Below are positions 7,667 through 16,193 of a stretch of 64,000 bases of DNA, in pieces. The first letter of the stretch is position 1. Every line of letters starts with the position of its first letter. The notes below the pieces were generated by a model. It was not told the DNA's origin, ran no database searches, and saw only the letters and a list, made by a program, of their open reading frames with translations. The stretch covers positions 3,534,001 through 3,598,000 of the forward strand of contig NZ_CP115669.1 in the NCBI RefSeq assembly GCF_029203285.1, given 5' to 3'. This DNA is from Pseudomonas sp. PSE14 (GTDB lineage Bacteria; Pseudomonadota; Gammaproteobacteria; Pseudomonadales; Pseudomonadaceae). A program made the position numbers and the translations under genes.

Positions 7667-8551
7667 TCAGCCGAGCAGCGCGCGCAGGTCCAGCACACCA
7701 TCCTTGCGCGGCGGGCACCAGTAGTAGCCGCCGGTCAGCGGGCGGCTGAAGCGGTACAGGGCGTCGGTGATGCCGTCTTCCAGGCCGCTCATGCGCCGCA
7801 GTTGCACTTCGAAGGCGTCGAGGGTGCGGCCGAAGGCGAGGAACATCAGTCCGGCGTCCTGGTCGTGGGTCCAGGGCATGGAGCGGCGCACGATGAAGGC
7901 CTCGGGGTCGAAGCTCTCCTGGGCGGTGCGCTTGACGTGGGCGGACACCGGCGCGTCCTCCAGTTCCTCGTTGTCGCTCAGGCGGCGGCCCATGATGTCG
8001 TCGCGCTCGGCCTGGGGCAGCGCGGCGAAATCCTGCAACTGGTGACGCCACTGCTGGATGGCGGCGAAGCTGCCACCCGCCAGGCCTTCCACGCCATTGT
8101 CAACGATGGCGGCGGCGATCGCGTCGTCATCCTGCGGGTTCTCGGTGCCGTCCTCGTAACCGGTCAGGTCATGGCCATCGCCGTGGCGGAAGGCTTCGGT
8201 CAGCGTGGCCAGCTCCAGCGCCGGCGCCAGCAGCGCCTGCACCTGCTGGGTGCGCAGCAGCAGTTCGCCACGCTCCTCGCCGCGCAGCCAGACCCACAGG
8301 GCATGCGGGGTGGACGGGTTGTCCACGCCAACGCCGGCGATTGCCGGAAACTCGCGCAAACCCTCGATACCGCGACCCAGCGCGCGCACCAGCGACTCGC
8401 CGAAACCGACGACGGCCGCCTCGCCATCGGCGAACTGCACCAGGCGGTCCAGGGCGGCCGGCAGGTCCTGCAGCGAGGTCAGGTCGAAGAAAAGGTGGCG
8501 GGCGTGGGCGGGAACCGGGGTGGCGAGAATGCCGGGCTGGTAGAGGCTCAT
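7667..8551 (-). CDS. DyP-type heme peroxidase
   Basis: A 294-residue dye-decolourising peroxidase that uses hydrogen peroxide to oxidise phenolics and other substrates and may act on porphyrins. The family signature GYEDGTENP holds the distal Asp of the GxxDG motif; the proximal heme-ligand His is in SAHVKRTA, and the distal Arg is in FLAFGRTL. There is no signal peptide or Tat motif, so it is cytoplasmic, like E. coli YfeX (type P/B). The Met at 8551 is chosen because family members begin at about this point; the upstream extension is not conserved-looking. A DedA-type gene lies 79 bases upstream on the same strand. Confidence 0.92.
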   Translation of the reverse strand: MSLYQPGILATPVPAHARHLFFDLTSLQDLPAALDRLVQFADGEAAVVGFGESLVRALGRGIEGLREFPAIAGVGVDNPSTPHALWVWLRGEERGELLLRTQQVQALLAPALELATLTEAFRHGDGHDLTGYEDGTENPQDDDAIAAAIVDNGVEGLAGGSFAAIQQWRHQLQDFAALPQAERDDIMGRRLSDNEELEDAPVSAHVKRTAQESFDPEAFIVRRSMPWTHDQDAGLMFLAFGRTLDAFEVQLRRMSGLEDGITDALYRFSRPLTGGYYWCPPRKDGVLDLRALLG

Positions 8552-8630
8552 GGCTGCATCCTTGAACAAAAGAGCGGCAATTCTAATCGCCACGGGCGCG
8601 AATCCAAACCGCTCTACATCAAGGCACGGC

Positions 8631-9227
8631 TCACTGCCTGGGTTTACCGGCGGAAGACGGCGCGCGACGGCCGCGCCGACGCCGCCAGAGCTCGAAGCCA
8701 CCGCCCAGCAGCACGACGCCGACCAGGATCGGCAGCCGGTAGGGTTTCAGATCGCCCAGCCAGCTCTCCAGCATCTGCCCGGCCCAGTAGCCGGCGCTGG
8801 CGAACACCAGCGCCCAGCAGAACGCACCGAACAGGTTGATCAGCAAGAAGCGCAGCGGCGCCACCCGGCTGGCGCCGATCAGCAGCGGCCCGGCCAGGCG
8901 CATGCCGTAGAGGAAGCGCACGGCGAAGATCGCCAGCAGCGGATGACGCTCGATCAGCCCGGTCACCCGCTCCACCGCCAGGCCGCGCCGCTGCAGCCAG
9001 GGCAGCGCCCGCCCTCCTGCGCGGCGGCCGGCCCAGTACAGCAACTGGTCGCCGCAGGTGCCGCCGACACAGCCCCAGAACAGCACCGGCGCGAAGCCCA
9101 TCAGCCCCTGGTGCGCCGCGAGGCCGGCCAGCAGGAGCATGGTCTCGCCCTCCAGCAGGCAGCCGACGAAAAGCGCCAGATAGCCGTAGCTGGAAAGCAA
9201 TTGCGCGAGGTCGGGGTGATCGAACAT
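8631..9227 (-). CDS. DedA-family membrane protein
   Basis: A 198-residue integral membrane protein of the DedA/VTT (SNARE-associated) family, whose members act as flippases for undecaprenyl phosphate or phospholipids and support envelope homeostasis. The family signatures are visible: an acidic residue in LLEGETMLLLAG, G-x3-G-D in VGGTCGDQLLYWAGRRAG, and R-F-x-Y-G-x-R in FAVRFLYGMRLAGP. The last 15 residues are strongly basic (RRRRGRR). It may be cotranscribed with the DyP gene. Which DedA paralogue this is cannot be said. Confidence 0.9.
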   Translation of the reverse strand: MFDHPDLAQLLSSYGYLALFVGCLLEGETMLLLAGLAAHQGLMGFAPVLFWGCVGGTCGDQLLYWAGRRAGGRALPWLQRRGLAVERVTGLIERHPLLAIFAVRFLYGMRLAGPLLIGASRVAPLRFLLINLFGAFCWALVFASAGYWAGQMLESWLGDLKPYRLPILVGVVLLGGGFELWRRRRGRRAPSSAGKPRQ

Positions 9228-9608
9228 GAGTGTCCTTCGGCAATGCCCTGAGCCAAGAGCCTAGCGCCTTGGAAGATGTTCTGCTTATCAAACAGGGGTC
9301 GTAAAAAATAATCGACTATTGGGTCATCCAGAATCGTTAGCAGCCAATCAAATCAATCCTTTAAGAGCACCATCCGTCCGGAGATGTAATTTTTTTTACT
9401 CATGAGCGATTCAAGTGTTTGACATATTTGACGGATTTGGCAGACTGCGGCCCGTTGACGCAACTGGTTACGTTTCTCCGGCTCCCCCTGCCTGGTGCAC
9501 CGGATAACCGCTGCCGCGCAACCCAACAAAAACAACTTGTCAGTCGCGGCACCTCGGCCCGAGTTCCAACTCGGCAGTAGGTTCCCGGCGAGCCAACGGA
9601 ACGAAAGA
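9228..9608. other. Intergenic leader before the sodium:solute symporter
   Basis: This 381-base gap is AT-richer than its surroundings in its first half. It holds no gene. It contains an A-rich run of ARN triplets at 9525-9536 and a small hairpin (CCGAGT-TCCA-ACTCGG, about 9558-9573) shortly before the symporter start. Promoter elements cannot be fixed by eye. Confidence 0.5.
9525..9536 (+). promoter_or_regulatory. A-rich Hfq/Crc-like leader motif
   Basis: Four consecutive ARN triplets (AAC-AAA-AAC-AAC), 73 bases before the symporter ATG. This is the type of sequence bound by the distal face of Hfq with Crc in catabolite repression. Prediction from sequence only. Confidence 0.4.
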
Positions 9609-11066
9609 ATGCTGATCTGGTTTGTAGCGGGTTACCTGCTGATCACGGTAGGTGTCGGTTTCTACGCGTCCACTCGCGTGAAAAACTCCAAGGACTTCGC
9701 GGCTGGCGGCCGCAGCATGTCCTTCCCCTTGGTCGCAGCGATGGTGTTCGCTACCTGGTTCGGCTCCGAAGCCGTGCTGGGCATTCCCGCGACCTTCATC
9801 GAAGAGGGCTTTGCCGGGATCATCGAAGATCCGTTCGGCTCCTTCGGTTGCCTGATGCTGGTAGGCCTGGTCTTTGCCCGTCCGCTGTACCGCATGAACC
9901 TCCTGACCATCGGCGACTTCTTCAAGCAACGCTTCGGTCCGAACGTCGAAATGATCACCAGCCTGGTGATCATCGCGTCCTACCTGGGCTGGATCGCCGC
10001 GCAGCTCACCGCGCTGGGCGTGGTCTTCAACGTGCTGTCCGATGGCGCCATCACCACCACCCAGGGAATGTTGATCGGCACCGTCATCGTGCTGCTCTAT
10101 ACCCTGTTCGGCGGCATGTGGTCGGTCGCGCTGACTGACTTCATGCAGATGCTCATCATCGTCGCCGGCCTGGTCTACCTGACCTGGCTGATCGGCGACA
10201 TGGCCGGCGGCCCCGCCAAAGTGATCAGCCAGGCTGCCAGCGAAGGCAAGTTCAGCTTCATGCACAGCTTCGAGCCCAAGGATATCGTCGCCTTCATTGG
10301 CGCCGCGGTGACCATGATGTTCGGCTCGATTCCGCAGCAGGACGTCTACGCCCGGGTGATGTCGGCCAAGACCGAGAACATCGCCGCCCGTGCGTCCATG
10401 GCCGGCGCCTGCTTCTACCTGAGCTTCTGCATGCTGCCGATCTTCCTGACCTATGCCGCATCGATGATCGATCCGGAAATGGTCAAGCACTGGCTTGCCG
10501 AAGACTCGCAGATGATCCTTCCGCACCTGATCCTGGAACGCACCCCGCTGTTCGCCCAGGTCATGTTCTTCGGCGCGCTGCTGTCGGCGATCATGTCGAC
10601 CGCTTCCGGTACCCTGCTGGCGCCGTCGGTGACCTTCACCGAGAACATTCTCAAGCGCTTCCTGCCGGACATGAGCGACAAGCAGTTCCTGCTGGCCATG
10701 CGTCTGACCGTGGTCGGCTGCGCCATCGCCACCTGCCTGTTCGCGCTGCTGTCCAACGCCAGCATCTACGAAATGGTCGGCAACGCCTACAAGGTGACCC
10801 TGGTCGCCGCCGTGGTGCCGCTGTTCTTCGGCCTGTTCTGGAAGCGCGCCACCACCCAGGGCGCCCTGATCGCCATCGCCTGCGGCCTGGTCAGCTGGGT
10901 ATCTCTGGAACTGGGCTACCAGGAAGGCGATTTCTGGCCGCCGCAACTGGTCGGCCTGATCTGCAGCGCCCTCGGCATGATCGTCGGCTCCCTGACTCCG
11001 CAGTTCAGCCGGCAACGTGGCGAGAGCGTGTCGGACATGACCGCCGCCGCTGCTGCGGGCAACTGA
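9609..11066 (+). CDS. Sodium:solute symporter (SSS family)
   Basis: A 485-residue inner-membrane protein with about 13 hydrophobic segments. The N-terminal GFYASTRVKNSKDFAAGGRSM segment is typical of the SSS family (PutP, PanF, ActP and relatives), followed by the FATWFGSEAVLG and LGWIAAQLTALG helices of the LeuT-like core. The Met at 9609 gives the normal family N terminus; an earlier in-frame Met adds 38 polar residues that do not fit. The substrate is not evident: nothing metabolic is linked, and the gene stands alone between a leader and a terminator. Confidence 0.9.
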   Translation: MLIWFVAGYLLITVGVGFYASTRVKNSKDFAAGGRSMSFPLVAAMVFATWFGSEAVLGIPATFIEEGFAGIIEDPFGSFGCLMLVGLVFARPLYRMNLLTIGDFFKQRFGPNVEMITSLVIIASYLGWIAAQLTALGVVFNVLSDGAITTTQGMLIGTVIVLLYTLFGGMWSVALTDFMQMLIIVAGLVYLTWLIGDMAGGPAKVISQAASEGKFSFMHSFEPKDIVAFIGAAVTMMFGSIPQQDVYARVMSAKTENIAARASMAGACFYLSFCMLPIFLTYAASMIDPEMVKHWLAEDSQMILPHLILERTPLFAQVMFFGALLSAIMSTASGTLLAPSVTFTENILKRFLPDMSDKQFLLAMRLTVVGCAIATCLFALLSNASIYEMVGNAYKVTLVAAVVPLFFGLFWKRATTQGALIAIACGLVSWVSLELGYQEGDFWPPQLVGLICSALGMIVGSLTPQFSRQRGESVSDMTAAAAAGN

Positions 11067-11094
11067 TAGCCCGGTAGCTCGGTAGATAAGGAAG

Positions 11095-11121
11095 AAGCCC
11101 CGCCCAGCGCGGGGCTTTTTC
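11095..11121 (+). terminator. Terminator after the sodium:solute symporter
   Basis: A 9-bp stem (AAGCCCCGC / GCGGGGCTT) followed by a T run. Confidence 0.92.
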
Positions 11122-11322
11122 TTGCCCGCGATTTCCCGCCTCCCAAACCGTCGCTGCAGCCTGGTGCCCGGCGCACCGGCGAGCTGCGGAGACAAATTGA
11201 TACAGTAACCCTCTGATTCGTAGGACTTTTCCTATACAAATAGAACGTCCGTCCTCCTAAACTGGCCTGTCACCCTGCGGGAGCACCCGCAGGTCGTTGA
11301 CACCGGATATATGGAGCAACAC

Positions 11323-11655
11323 ATGCCCGGTTGGTATGAAATCAAGGAACTCAGCAGCGGCAACCGCCGTTTTCTTCTCAAGAACAGCGCCCACGGCACC
11401 CTGCTGGAAAGTCTTGCCTACCCGACACAGGAGGCAGCCGAGCAGGCCATCGGCAGCCTCCGCAGCTGCTGCGGCAGCGTCGATCGCTTCAAGCGGCAGA
11501 TGTCGCCGGGTGGCAAGAATTTCTTCGTGATCCGCGATAACACCGGTGCAGAACTGCTGAAGAGCAAGCTGTACGACTCCGAGGCCGCCCGTGAGCAGGC
11601 GATTGCAACGATCGCCCAGGCCGGCCTGAGCACCGAGCTGCGTCCGCATGCTTGA
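11323..11655 (+). CDS. YegP/DUF1508 repeat protein
   Basis: A 110-residue cytoplasmic protein made of two tandem DUF1508 units: GWYEIKEL...RFLLKN...SLAYPTQEAAEQAIGSLR, then RQMSPGGKNFFVIRDN...SKLYDSEAAREQAIATI. E. coli YegP has the same two-repeat form and the same MxGWxE beginning. The start at 11323 is preferred over the Met at 11311 because that upstream ATGGAG supplies the Shine-Dalgarno GGAG seven bases before it and because it matches YegP. Function is unknown; in other bacteria the fold appears in stress-linked small proteins. Confidence 0.85.
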   Translation: MPGWYEIKELSSGNRRFLLKNSAHGTLLESLAYPTQEAAEQAIGSLRSCCGSVDRFKRQMSPGGKNFFVIRDNTGAELLKSKLYDSEAAREQAIATIAQAGLSTELRPHA

Positions 11656-11673
11656 GTGACGAGTGAATGAAAG

Positions 11674-11699
11674 AGCCCCGCGCAATGCGGGGCTTTTTT
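11674..11699 (+). terminator. Terminator after the YegP-like gene
   Basis: An 8-bp stem (AGCCCCGC / GCGGGGCT) with a GCAAT loop and a run of six T residues. Confidence 0.92.
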
Positions 11700-11756
11700 G
11701 TGGGCGCGGAATCTCCCGCGCAGGCGATGCCAGCGGACAACGGTGCGCAATGCCGA

Positions 11757-11857
11757 TCGCGGACGGAGTCCGCTCCTACGCGGGCGGATCATTTGGGCAT
11801 TTCCCGATAAGGGCGGATTCATCCGCGACGGATTTCGCGGACAAGGTCCGCTCCTAC
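11757..11857. repeat. Two tandem REP units (GGACaagGTCC type)
   Basis: GCGGACGGAGTCCGCTCCTA at about 11759 and GCGGACAAGGTCCGCTCCTA at about 11838 are direct copies of the REP unit also found near 321, 531, 2167, 12202 and 17070. Each folds into a short hairpin (GCGGAC / GTCCGC). Confidence 0.85.
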
Positions 11858-11941
11858 GGGAGCGCACGCACCATACAGGCCCTGGCTCCTGAAGACTTCC
11901 AGAGAAATTTCCGAGCGCTCCGGACTGCCCCTTTCAGGAGG

Positions 11942-12050
11942 CCTCGTTGAATTGGAGTTTCAGGGGTTGAGCGGCATGGATGCCGCGAGAGCCGCGATGG
12001 GCCAGGGATGGCCCTTCGTGGCGTGCCCCTGAAACTCCGATTCAGCGAGG
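11942..12050. repeat. Long imperfect inverted repeat with internal hairpins
   Basis: The 25-bp arms 11942-11966 and 12026-12050 pair at 23 positions (13 bp uninterrupted, GGAGTTTCAGGGG / CCCCTGAAACTCC). The 59-base loop contains two further hairpins, GCGGCAT-GG-ATGCCGC (about 11971-11986) and GGGCCA-GGGA-TGGCCC (about 11998-12013), giving a cloverleaf-like plan. Immediately downstream is TTTTTCGC-CCCAA-GCGAAAAA. No protein is convincingly encoded. Identity unknown; it could be a structured RNA or a non-autonomous mobile repeat. Confidence 0.7.
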
Positions 12051-12200
12051 GAATTTTTCGCCCCAAGCGAAAAACCGGATGGAGGGGCAAGACCTTTTGG
12101 TTCCTTTTGTGTCGTTTGACAAAAGGGACTCGCCGAGAGGCGAAACCAAATCTCACAACGCACGCCGAGGCGGCGCAGAAACACTCAGAGCAAAAAGCAT

Positions 12201-12223
12201 CGCGGACAAAGTCCGCTCCTACG
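12201..12223 (+). repeat. REP unit (GGACaaaGTCC type)
   Basis: A single copy GCGGACAAAGTCCGCTCCTA, the same family as at 11757-11857. Confidence 0.85.
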
Positions 12224-12249
12224 CAAGAGCAATGCACTGATGTTCACCT

Positions 12250-12327
12250 GTAGGAGCGAGCTTGCTCGCGAACGCTCTTCCTGGCGGCTTCTACGCTGGG
12301 GCGGTTCGCGAGCAAGCTCGCTCCTAC
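12250..12327. repeat. REPIN-like pair of inverted REP sequences
   Basis: GTAGGAGCGAGCTTGCTCGC and its reverse complement flank a short spacer, forming a 78-base inverted pair. Each arm also contains its own GAGC-TT-GCTC hairpin. The same arrangement recurs at 26431-26503 and 30185-30261. No RAYT transposase gene is present in this window. Confidence 0.92.
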
Positions 12328-12689
12328 ACCGTCGGCTCCGCAACGGTGCTCATGCTCCTGCCATCCACCCGCCGCAACGGCAACGACTCCGGATCGAACC
12401 CATCGATGCAGCAGGCATTCACACTCAGCAGCCCCGGATTACTGCGCCGCTGGTGATAGACGTAGACCCCGCACGTCCCGCAGAAGTAATGCATCGCCAC
12501 CCCACTGTTCCAGCGATACAGGCACAACGCCTGCTCGCCGCGAGTAATGCGGAACAGGCCTTTCGGCACAGTCGCCATCAACGCATTGCGTTTCGCGCAC
12601 AGCGAACAGTCGCAGCGCACCAGTTCATCCAGTTCCGCCTCGAAGGCGAAGGCCACCGCGCCGCAGTGACAGGTGCCGGTGTAATGCAT
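12324..12689 (-). CDS. GFA/CENP-V family zinc-binding protein
   Basis: A 121-residue protein with the cysteine pattern of the GFA fold: CHCG (residues 7-9 region), CDCSLC, and CGTCG, which together bind two zinc ions. GFA proteins were named for a glutathione-dependent formaldehyde-activating enzyme, but most members have no proven reaction, so only the fold is assigned here. The last codons run into the edge of the REPIN at 12250-12327 (the stop is at 12324-12326, inside the repeat's GGAGCGAGC-complement end). Confidence 0.85.
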   Translation of the reverse strand: MHYTGTCHCGAVAFAFEAELDELVRCDCSLCAKRNALMATVPKGLFRITRGEQALCLYRWNSGVAMHYFCGTCGVYVYHQRRSNPGLLSVNACCIDGFDPESLPLRRVDGRSMSTVAEPTV

Positions 12690-12841
12690 GGCTGAATCCT
12701 CGTCATGGATCGTTCCAGCTTAGACGGACGATCAATTCGTGACTTGAGATCAACTATCCTTTGCCGTTCGCCGCGTTTTTCTCAAGGGACCGAATCGGGA
12801 GAATGCCCTCCATCGCATTCCACTATCCGGAGTCCCACCCC

Positions 12842-14041
12842 ATGCCCCTCGCACTCCTGGCGCTGACCCTGAGCGCCTTCGCCATCGGCACGACGGAGTT
12901 CGTCATCGTCGGCCTGATCCCCACCATCGCCGGCGACCTGGGCGTCACCCTACCCTCCGCCGGCCTGCTGGTCAGCCTTTACGCCCTCAGCGTGGCCATC
13001 GGCGCCCCGCTGCTCACCGCCCTCACCGGCCGCATCCCGCGCAAGGCGCTGCTGGTCGGCCTGATGGCGCTGTTCACCGTTGGCAACCTGGTGGCCTGGC
13101 AGGCGCCGAGTTATGAATCGCTGATCATCGCCCGCATCCTCACCGGCCTCGCCCACGGCGTGTTCTTCTCGGTCGGCTCGATCATCGCCACCAACCTGGT
13201 GAGCAAGGACAAGGCCGCCAGCGCCATCGCCACCATGTTCAGCGGCATGACCGTGGCCTTCGTCACCGGCATCCCGCTGGGCACCTTCATCGGCCAGCAC
13301 CTGGGCTGGCGCGTGACCTTCCTCGCGGTCGCCGCCTTCGGCGTGATCGCCCTGCTCGGCAGCCTGCTGTTCGTGCCGAAGAACATCCAGCACACCCCAC
13401 CGGCCCCGCTGCTGCGCCAGGCCCGCGTACTGCTGCAGCCGCGCCTGCTGCTGGTCTACGCGATGACCGCCGTGGGTTACGGCGGCTCGTTGATCGCCTT
13501 CACCTTCCTCGCGCCGATCCTCCAGGACCTGGCCGGTTTCAGCCCGAACATGGTCGGCGCCGTACTCCTGGCCTACGGTGTCTCGGTGGCCATCGGCAAT
13601 ATCTGGGGCGGTCGCCTGGCCGACAAACGCGGTCCGGTGAGCGCGCTGAAGATCATCTTCGGCCTGCTGGCGGCGGTGCTGCTGGTACTGACCTTCACTG
13701 CCGGCAACCCGTGGCTGGTGGTACTGACCGTACTGGCGTGGGGCGCCGTGGCCTTCGGCAACGTACCCGGCCTGCAGGTCTACGTGGTGCAGCAGGCCGA
13801 GCGTGTGGCGCCGGAAGCGGTAGACGTGGCCGCCGGCTTCAACATCGCCGCGTTCAACCTCGGCGTGGCCGGCGGTTCCTGGGCCGGCGGACTGGTGGTG
13901 AGCCACCTGGGCCTGGGCCATACGCCCTGGATCGCCGCCGTGGTAACGCTCGCCGCCTTCGGCCTGACCGCCCTGAGCGGCCGTCTGGACCGTCGCACAT
14001 CCATGGAACCGACCGCCCCTGGCGCGGTTCCCACTCACTGA
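12842..14041 (+). CDS. MFS efflux transporter, DHA1 family (AraJ/YdhP-like)
   Basis: A 399-residue, 12-helix drug:H+ antiporter-type protein. The first helix GTTEFVIVGLIPTIAGDLGV and the fourth-helix antiporter motif GLAHGVFFSVGSIIA are characteristic of the AraJ/YdhP/YdeA group. An upstream in-frame Met would add 27 residues without conservation; the start at 12842 follows CCGGAGTCCC. The gene is 21 bases before a dkgB-like reductase, so both may be cotranscribed. Substrate unknown; related proteins export sugars, arabinose analogues or drugs. Confidence 0.88.
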   Translation: MPLALLALTLSAFAIGTTEFVIVGLIPTIAGDLGVTLPSAGLLVSLYALSVAIGAPLLTALTGRIPRKALLVGLMALFTVGNLVAWQAPSYESLIIARILTGLAHGVFFSVGSIIATNLVSKDKAASAIATMFSGMTVAFVTGIPLGTFIGQHLGWRVTFLAVAAFGVIALLGSLLFVPKNIQHTPPAPLLRQARVLLQPRLLLVYAMTAVGYGGSLIAFTFLAPILQDLAGFSPNMVGAVLLAYGVSVAIGNIWGGRLADKRGPVSALKIIFGLLAAVLLVLTFTAGNPWLVVLTVLAWGAVAFGNVPGLQVYVVQQAERVAPEAVDVAAGFNIAAFNLGVAGGSWAGGLVVSHLGLGHTPWIAAVVTLAAFGLTALSGRLDRRTSMEPTAPGAVPTH

Positions 14042-14062
14042 TCGACCACAAGGAGTTCCTCC

Positions 14063-14866
14063 ATGAGCGTCCCCGCCTTCGGCCTCGGCACCTTCCGCCT
14101 CAAGGGCCAGACCGTCATCGACTCGATCCGCACCGCCATCGACCTGGGCTACCGCGCCATCGACACCGCGCAGATCTACGGCAACGAAGCCGACGTCGGC
14201 GAAGCCATCGCAGGCGCCAGGGTCAAGCGTGACGAGCTGTACCTGACCACCAAGATCTGGACCGAGAACTACGCCGCCGACAAGCTGATCCCCAGCCTCA
14301 AGGAAAGCCTGCACAAGCTGCGCACCGACCGCGTCGAGCTGACCCTGATCCACTGGCCCTCGCCCAAGGGGCAAGTGCCGGTCGCCGAGTTCATGAGCGC
14401 CCTGGCAGAAGCCAAGGCCCAGGGCCTGACCGGCGAGATCGGCGTGTCCAACTTCACCATCGCGCTGATGCAGGAAGCCATCGCCGCCGTCGGCGCCGGG
14501 CAGATCGCCACCAACCAGGTGGAACTGCACCCCTACCTGCAGAACCGCAAGGTGGCGGAGTTCGCCCGGAGCCAGGGCATCCACCTCACCTCCTACATGA
14601 CCCTGGGCTACGGCAAGGTGCTAAGCGACCCGGTGATCGACGAAATCGCCGGACGCCACGGCGCCACACCGGCGCAGGTGACCCTGGCCTGGGCGATGCA
14701 GCTCGGCTACTCGGTGATCCCGTCGTCCACCAAGCGTGAAAACCTGGAAAGCAATCTGCGCTCCGTCGACCTGCGCCTGACCAACGCCGACATGGCCGCC
14801 ATCGCCGCGCTGGATCGCAACGAGCGCATCACCAGCCCGGAAAGCCTGGCCCCGGCCTGGGACTGA
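14063..14866 (+). CDS. dkgB: Aldo/keto reductase, 2,5-diketo-D-gluconate reductase B type
   Basis: A 267-residue NADPH-dependent AKR. It is close to E. coli DkgB (YafB) along its whole length, sharing the runs [36 protein letters not shown] and SVIPSSTKR. The catalytic tetrad is visible: Asp34, Tyr39 (AQIYGN), Lys64 (TTKIW) and His97 (LIHWP). Likely substrates are methylglyoxal, other reactive aldehydes and 2,5-diketogluconate. A YafC-like LysR gene lies 2.3 kb downstream; in E. coli dkgB and yafC are also neighbours. Confidence 0.93.
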   Translation: MSVPAFGLGTFRLKGQTVIDSIRTAIDLGYRAIDTAQIYGNEADVGEAIAGARVKRDELYLTTKIWTENYAADKLIPSLKESLHKLRTDRVELTLIHWPSPKGQVPVAEFMSALAEAKAQGLTGEIGVSNFTIALMQEAIAAVGAGQIATNQVELHPYLQNRKVAEFARSQGIHLTSYMTLGYGKVLSDPVIDEIAGRHGATPAQVTLAWAMQLGYSVIPSSTKRENLESNLRSVDLRLTNADMAAIAALDRNERITSPESLAPAWD

Positions 14867-14882
14867 TCGATCACCCGCAGTC

Positions 14883-14906
14883 AGCCGCCCCTTCCGGGCG
14901 GCTTTC
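14883..14906 (+). terminator. Weak terminator-like hairpin after dkgB
   Basis: Stem AGCCGCCC / GGGCGGCT with a CTTCC loop, but only three T residues follow, so read-through is possible. Confidence 0.55.
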
Positions 14907-14925
14907 CCGTTCCCAAGGAATCTTC

Positions 14926-15960
14926 ATGAGTGCAACCAGCTATCTCAATGACTATGCCCTCAACGACTATGCCGCCTGGACCTGGACGCCCGGCGCCAGC
15001 CTCGACGGCCTGAAGCTGGCGCGTCTGCCGCTGCCCATCCCCGGCCCGGACGAGGTGCTGCTGGCCAACACCGCCATCGCGCTGAACCCGGTGGACTGGA
15101 AGATGATCGACTGGGGTCGTGACGACTGGCAGCAAGGCCAGGTGCCTGGCGTGGATGGCGTTGGCCGGGTCGTAGCTGCCGGCAGCGCGGTGAACCTGCG
15201 GGTCGGCACCCGTGTTGCCTACCACCAGGCGCTGCCCCGTGGCGGCAGCTTCGCCGAATACACCCTGCTGCGCGCCCACGCGGTGTACCCGGTGCCGGAC
15301 GCCCTGGACGACGCCACCGCCGCCAGCCTGCCCTGCCCCGGCCTCACCGCCTGGCAGGCGCTGGACAAGCTGCCGGCCTGCGGCAACCGTGACGTATTGG
15401 TGACCGGCGCCGGTGGCGCTGTCGGCTATCTGCTCGCACAACTGGCCGTGCAGCGCGGCTTGCGCGTGTGGGTGACGGCCGCGCCGAAGCACCGTGAGCA
15501 CCTGCTGCAACTGGGCATCGCCGGCGTCTTCGACTACCGCGACGCGCAATGGTCCGCACGCCTGCGCGAAGCCCTCGGCCCGCGCCGCCTGCACGGGGTG
15601 TTCGACACCGTCAGCGGCAGCCACGCCGCCAGCCTCGCTCCGCTGCTGGGCTACAACGGCCACCTGGTGTGCATCCAGGACCGCCAGGAACATGCCCCGC
15701 TGCCGGCCTTCAGTAGCGCCATCTCGCTACATGAAGTGGCGCTCAACAGCATCCATGCCCACGGCGATGCGCTGGACTGGCGGGAGCTGCGCCGCGCCGC
15801 CGCCAGCCTGATGCAGGGCGTCGCCGACGGGCGCTTGCAGCCGCCGGCGAAGCAGTTCTTCGAGTTCGCCGAGTTGCCCGAAGCACTGCGCCGCTTGAAG
15901 TCCGGCGAAGGCGGCGGTAAATGGATCAGTCTGCTGCCGGCCCCGGCGGTCACGTCGTAG
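14926..15960 (+). CDS. Zinc-free MDR-family alcohol/quinone oxidoreductase
   Basis: A 344-residue medium-chain dehydrogenase/reductase. The N-terminal GroES-like part shows GPDEVLLANTAIALNPVDWK, typical of NADPH quinone oxidoreductases, and the Rossmann part shows VTGAGGAVGYLLAQLAVQRG (about 160-180). The structural zinc cysteines are absent. The reaction is NADPH-dependent reduction of an enone, quinone or aldehyde; the substrate is unknown. The TAG stop at 15958-15960 is the TAG of the repeat element that starts at 15957, so the last residue or residues may have been set by insertion of the repeat. Confidence 0.85.
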   Translation: MSATSYLNDYALNDYAAWTWTPGASLDGLKLARLPLPIPGPDEVLLANTAIALNPVDWKMIDWGRDDWQQGQVPGVDGVGRVVAAGSAVNLRVGTRVAYHQALPRGGSFAEYTLLRAHAVYPVPDALDDATAASLPCPGLTAWQALDKLPACGNRDVLVTGAGGAVGYLLAQLAVQRGLRVWVTAAPKHREHLLQLGIAGVFDYRDAQWSARLREALGPRRLHGVFDTVSGSHAASLAPLLGYNGHLVCIQDRQEHAPLPAFSSAISLHEVALNSIHAHGDALDWRELRRAAASLMQGVADGRLQPPAKQFFEFAELPEALRRLKSGEGGGKWISLLPAPAVTS

Positions 15961-16119
15961 GGCGTACAACCGTTCGCGGTTGTACGCCGATACACCCTGC
16001 GTATCGCCGGTGCCTTGGCCAAGCCAGGAGAGTCCTGAAAGTGCGGCTCCGTGGCCAGCCCTGCAGCGCTCGGCGGCCATGGTCAAACGGCGTATAACGT
16101 CGAACGTTATACGCCCTAC
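15957..16119. repeat. Two-hairpin repeat element, copy 1
   Basis: Begins GTAGGGCG and ends CGCCCTAC. The first hairpin is GGCGTACAACCG-TTCG-CGGTTGTACGCC (12-bp stem); the last is GGCGTATAACG-TCGA-CGTTATACGCC (11-bp stem). Between them is a variable middle ending in GGTCAAA. Copies 2-4 are at 26543-26704, 34638-34764 and 58382-58509. Confidence 0.93.
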
Positions 16120-16193
16120 ATCTCAGCCCCGCCGCGCGTGGAATTGACCGATAACCTGACGCTCCGGCCACTCACACCGAACAGGAGAACCTC

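Noticed and set aside
11757-12327. CRISPR array
   Set aside because: The repeats are palindromic REP units with irregular spacing and orientation, not uniform direct repeats with unique spacers, and no cas gene is present.
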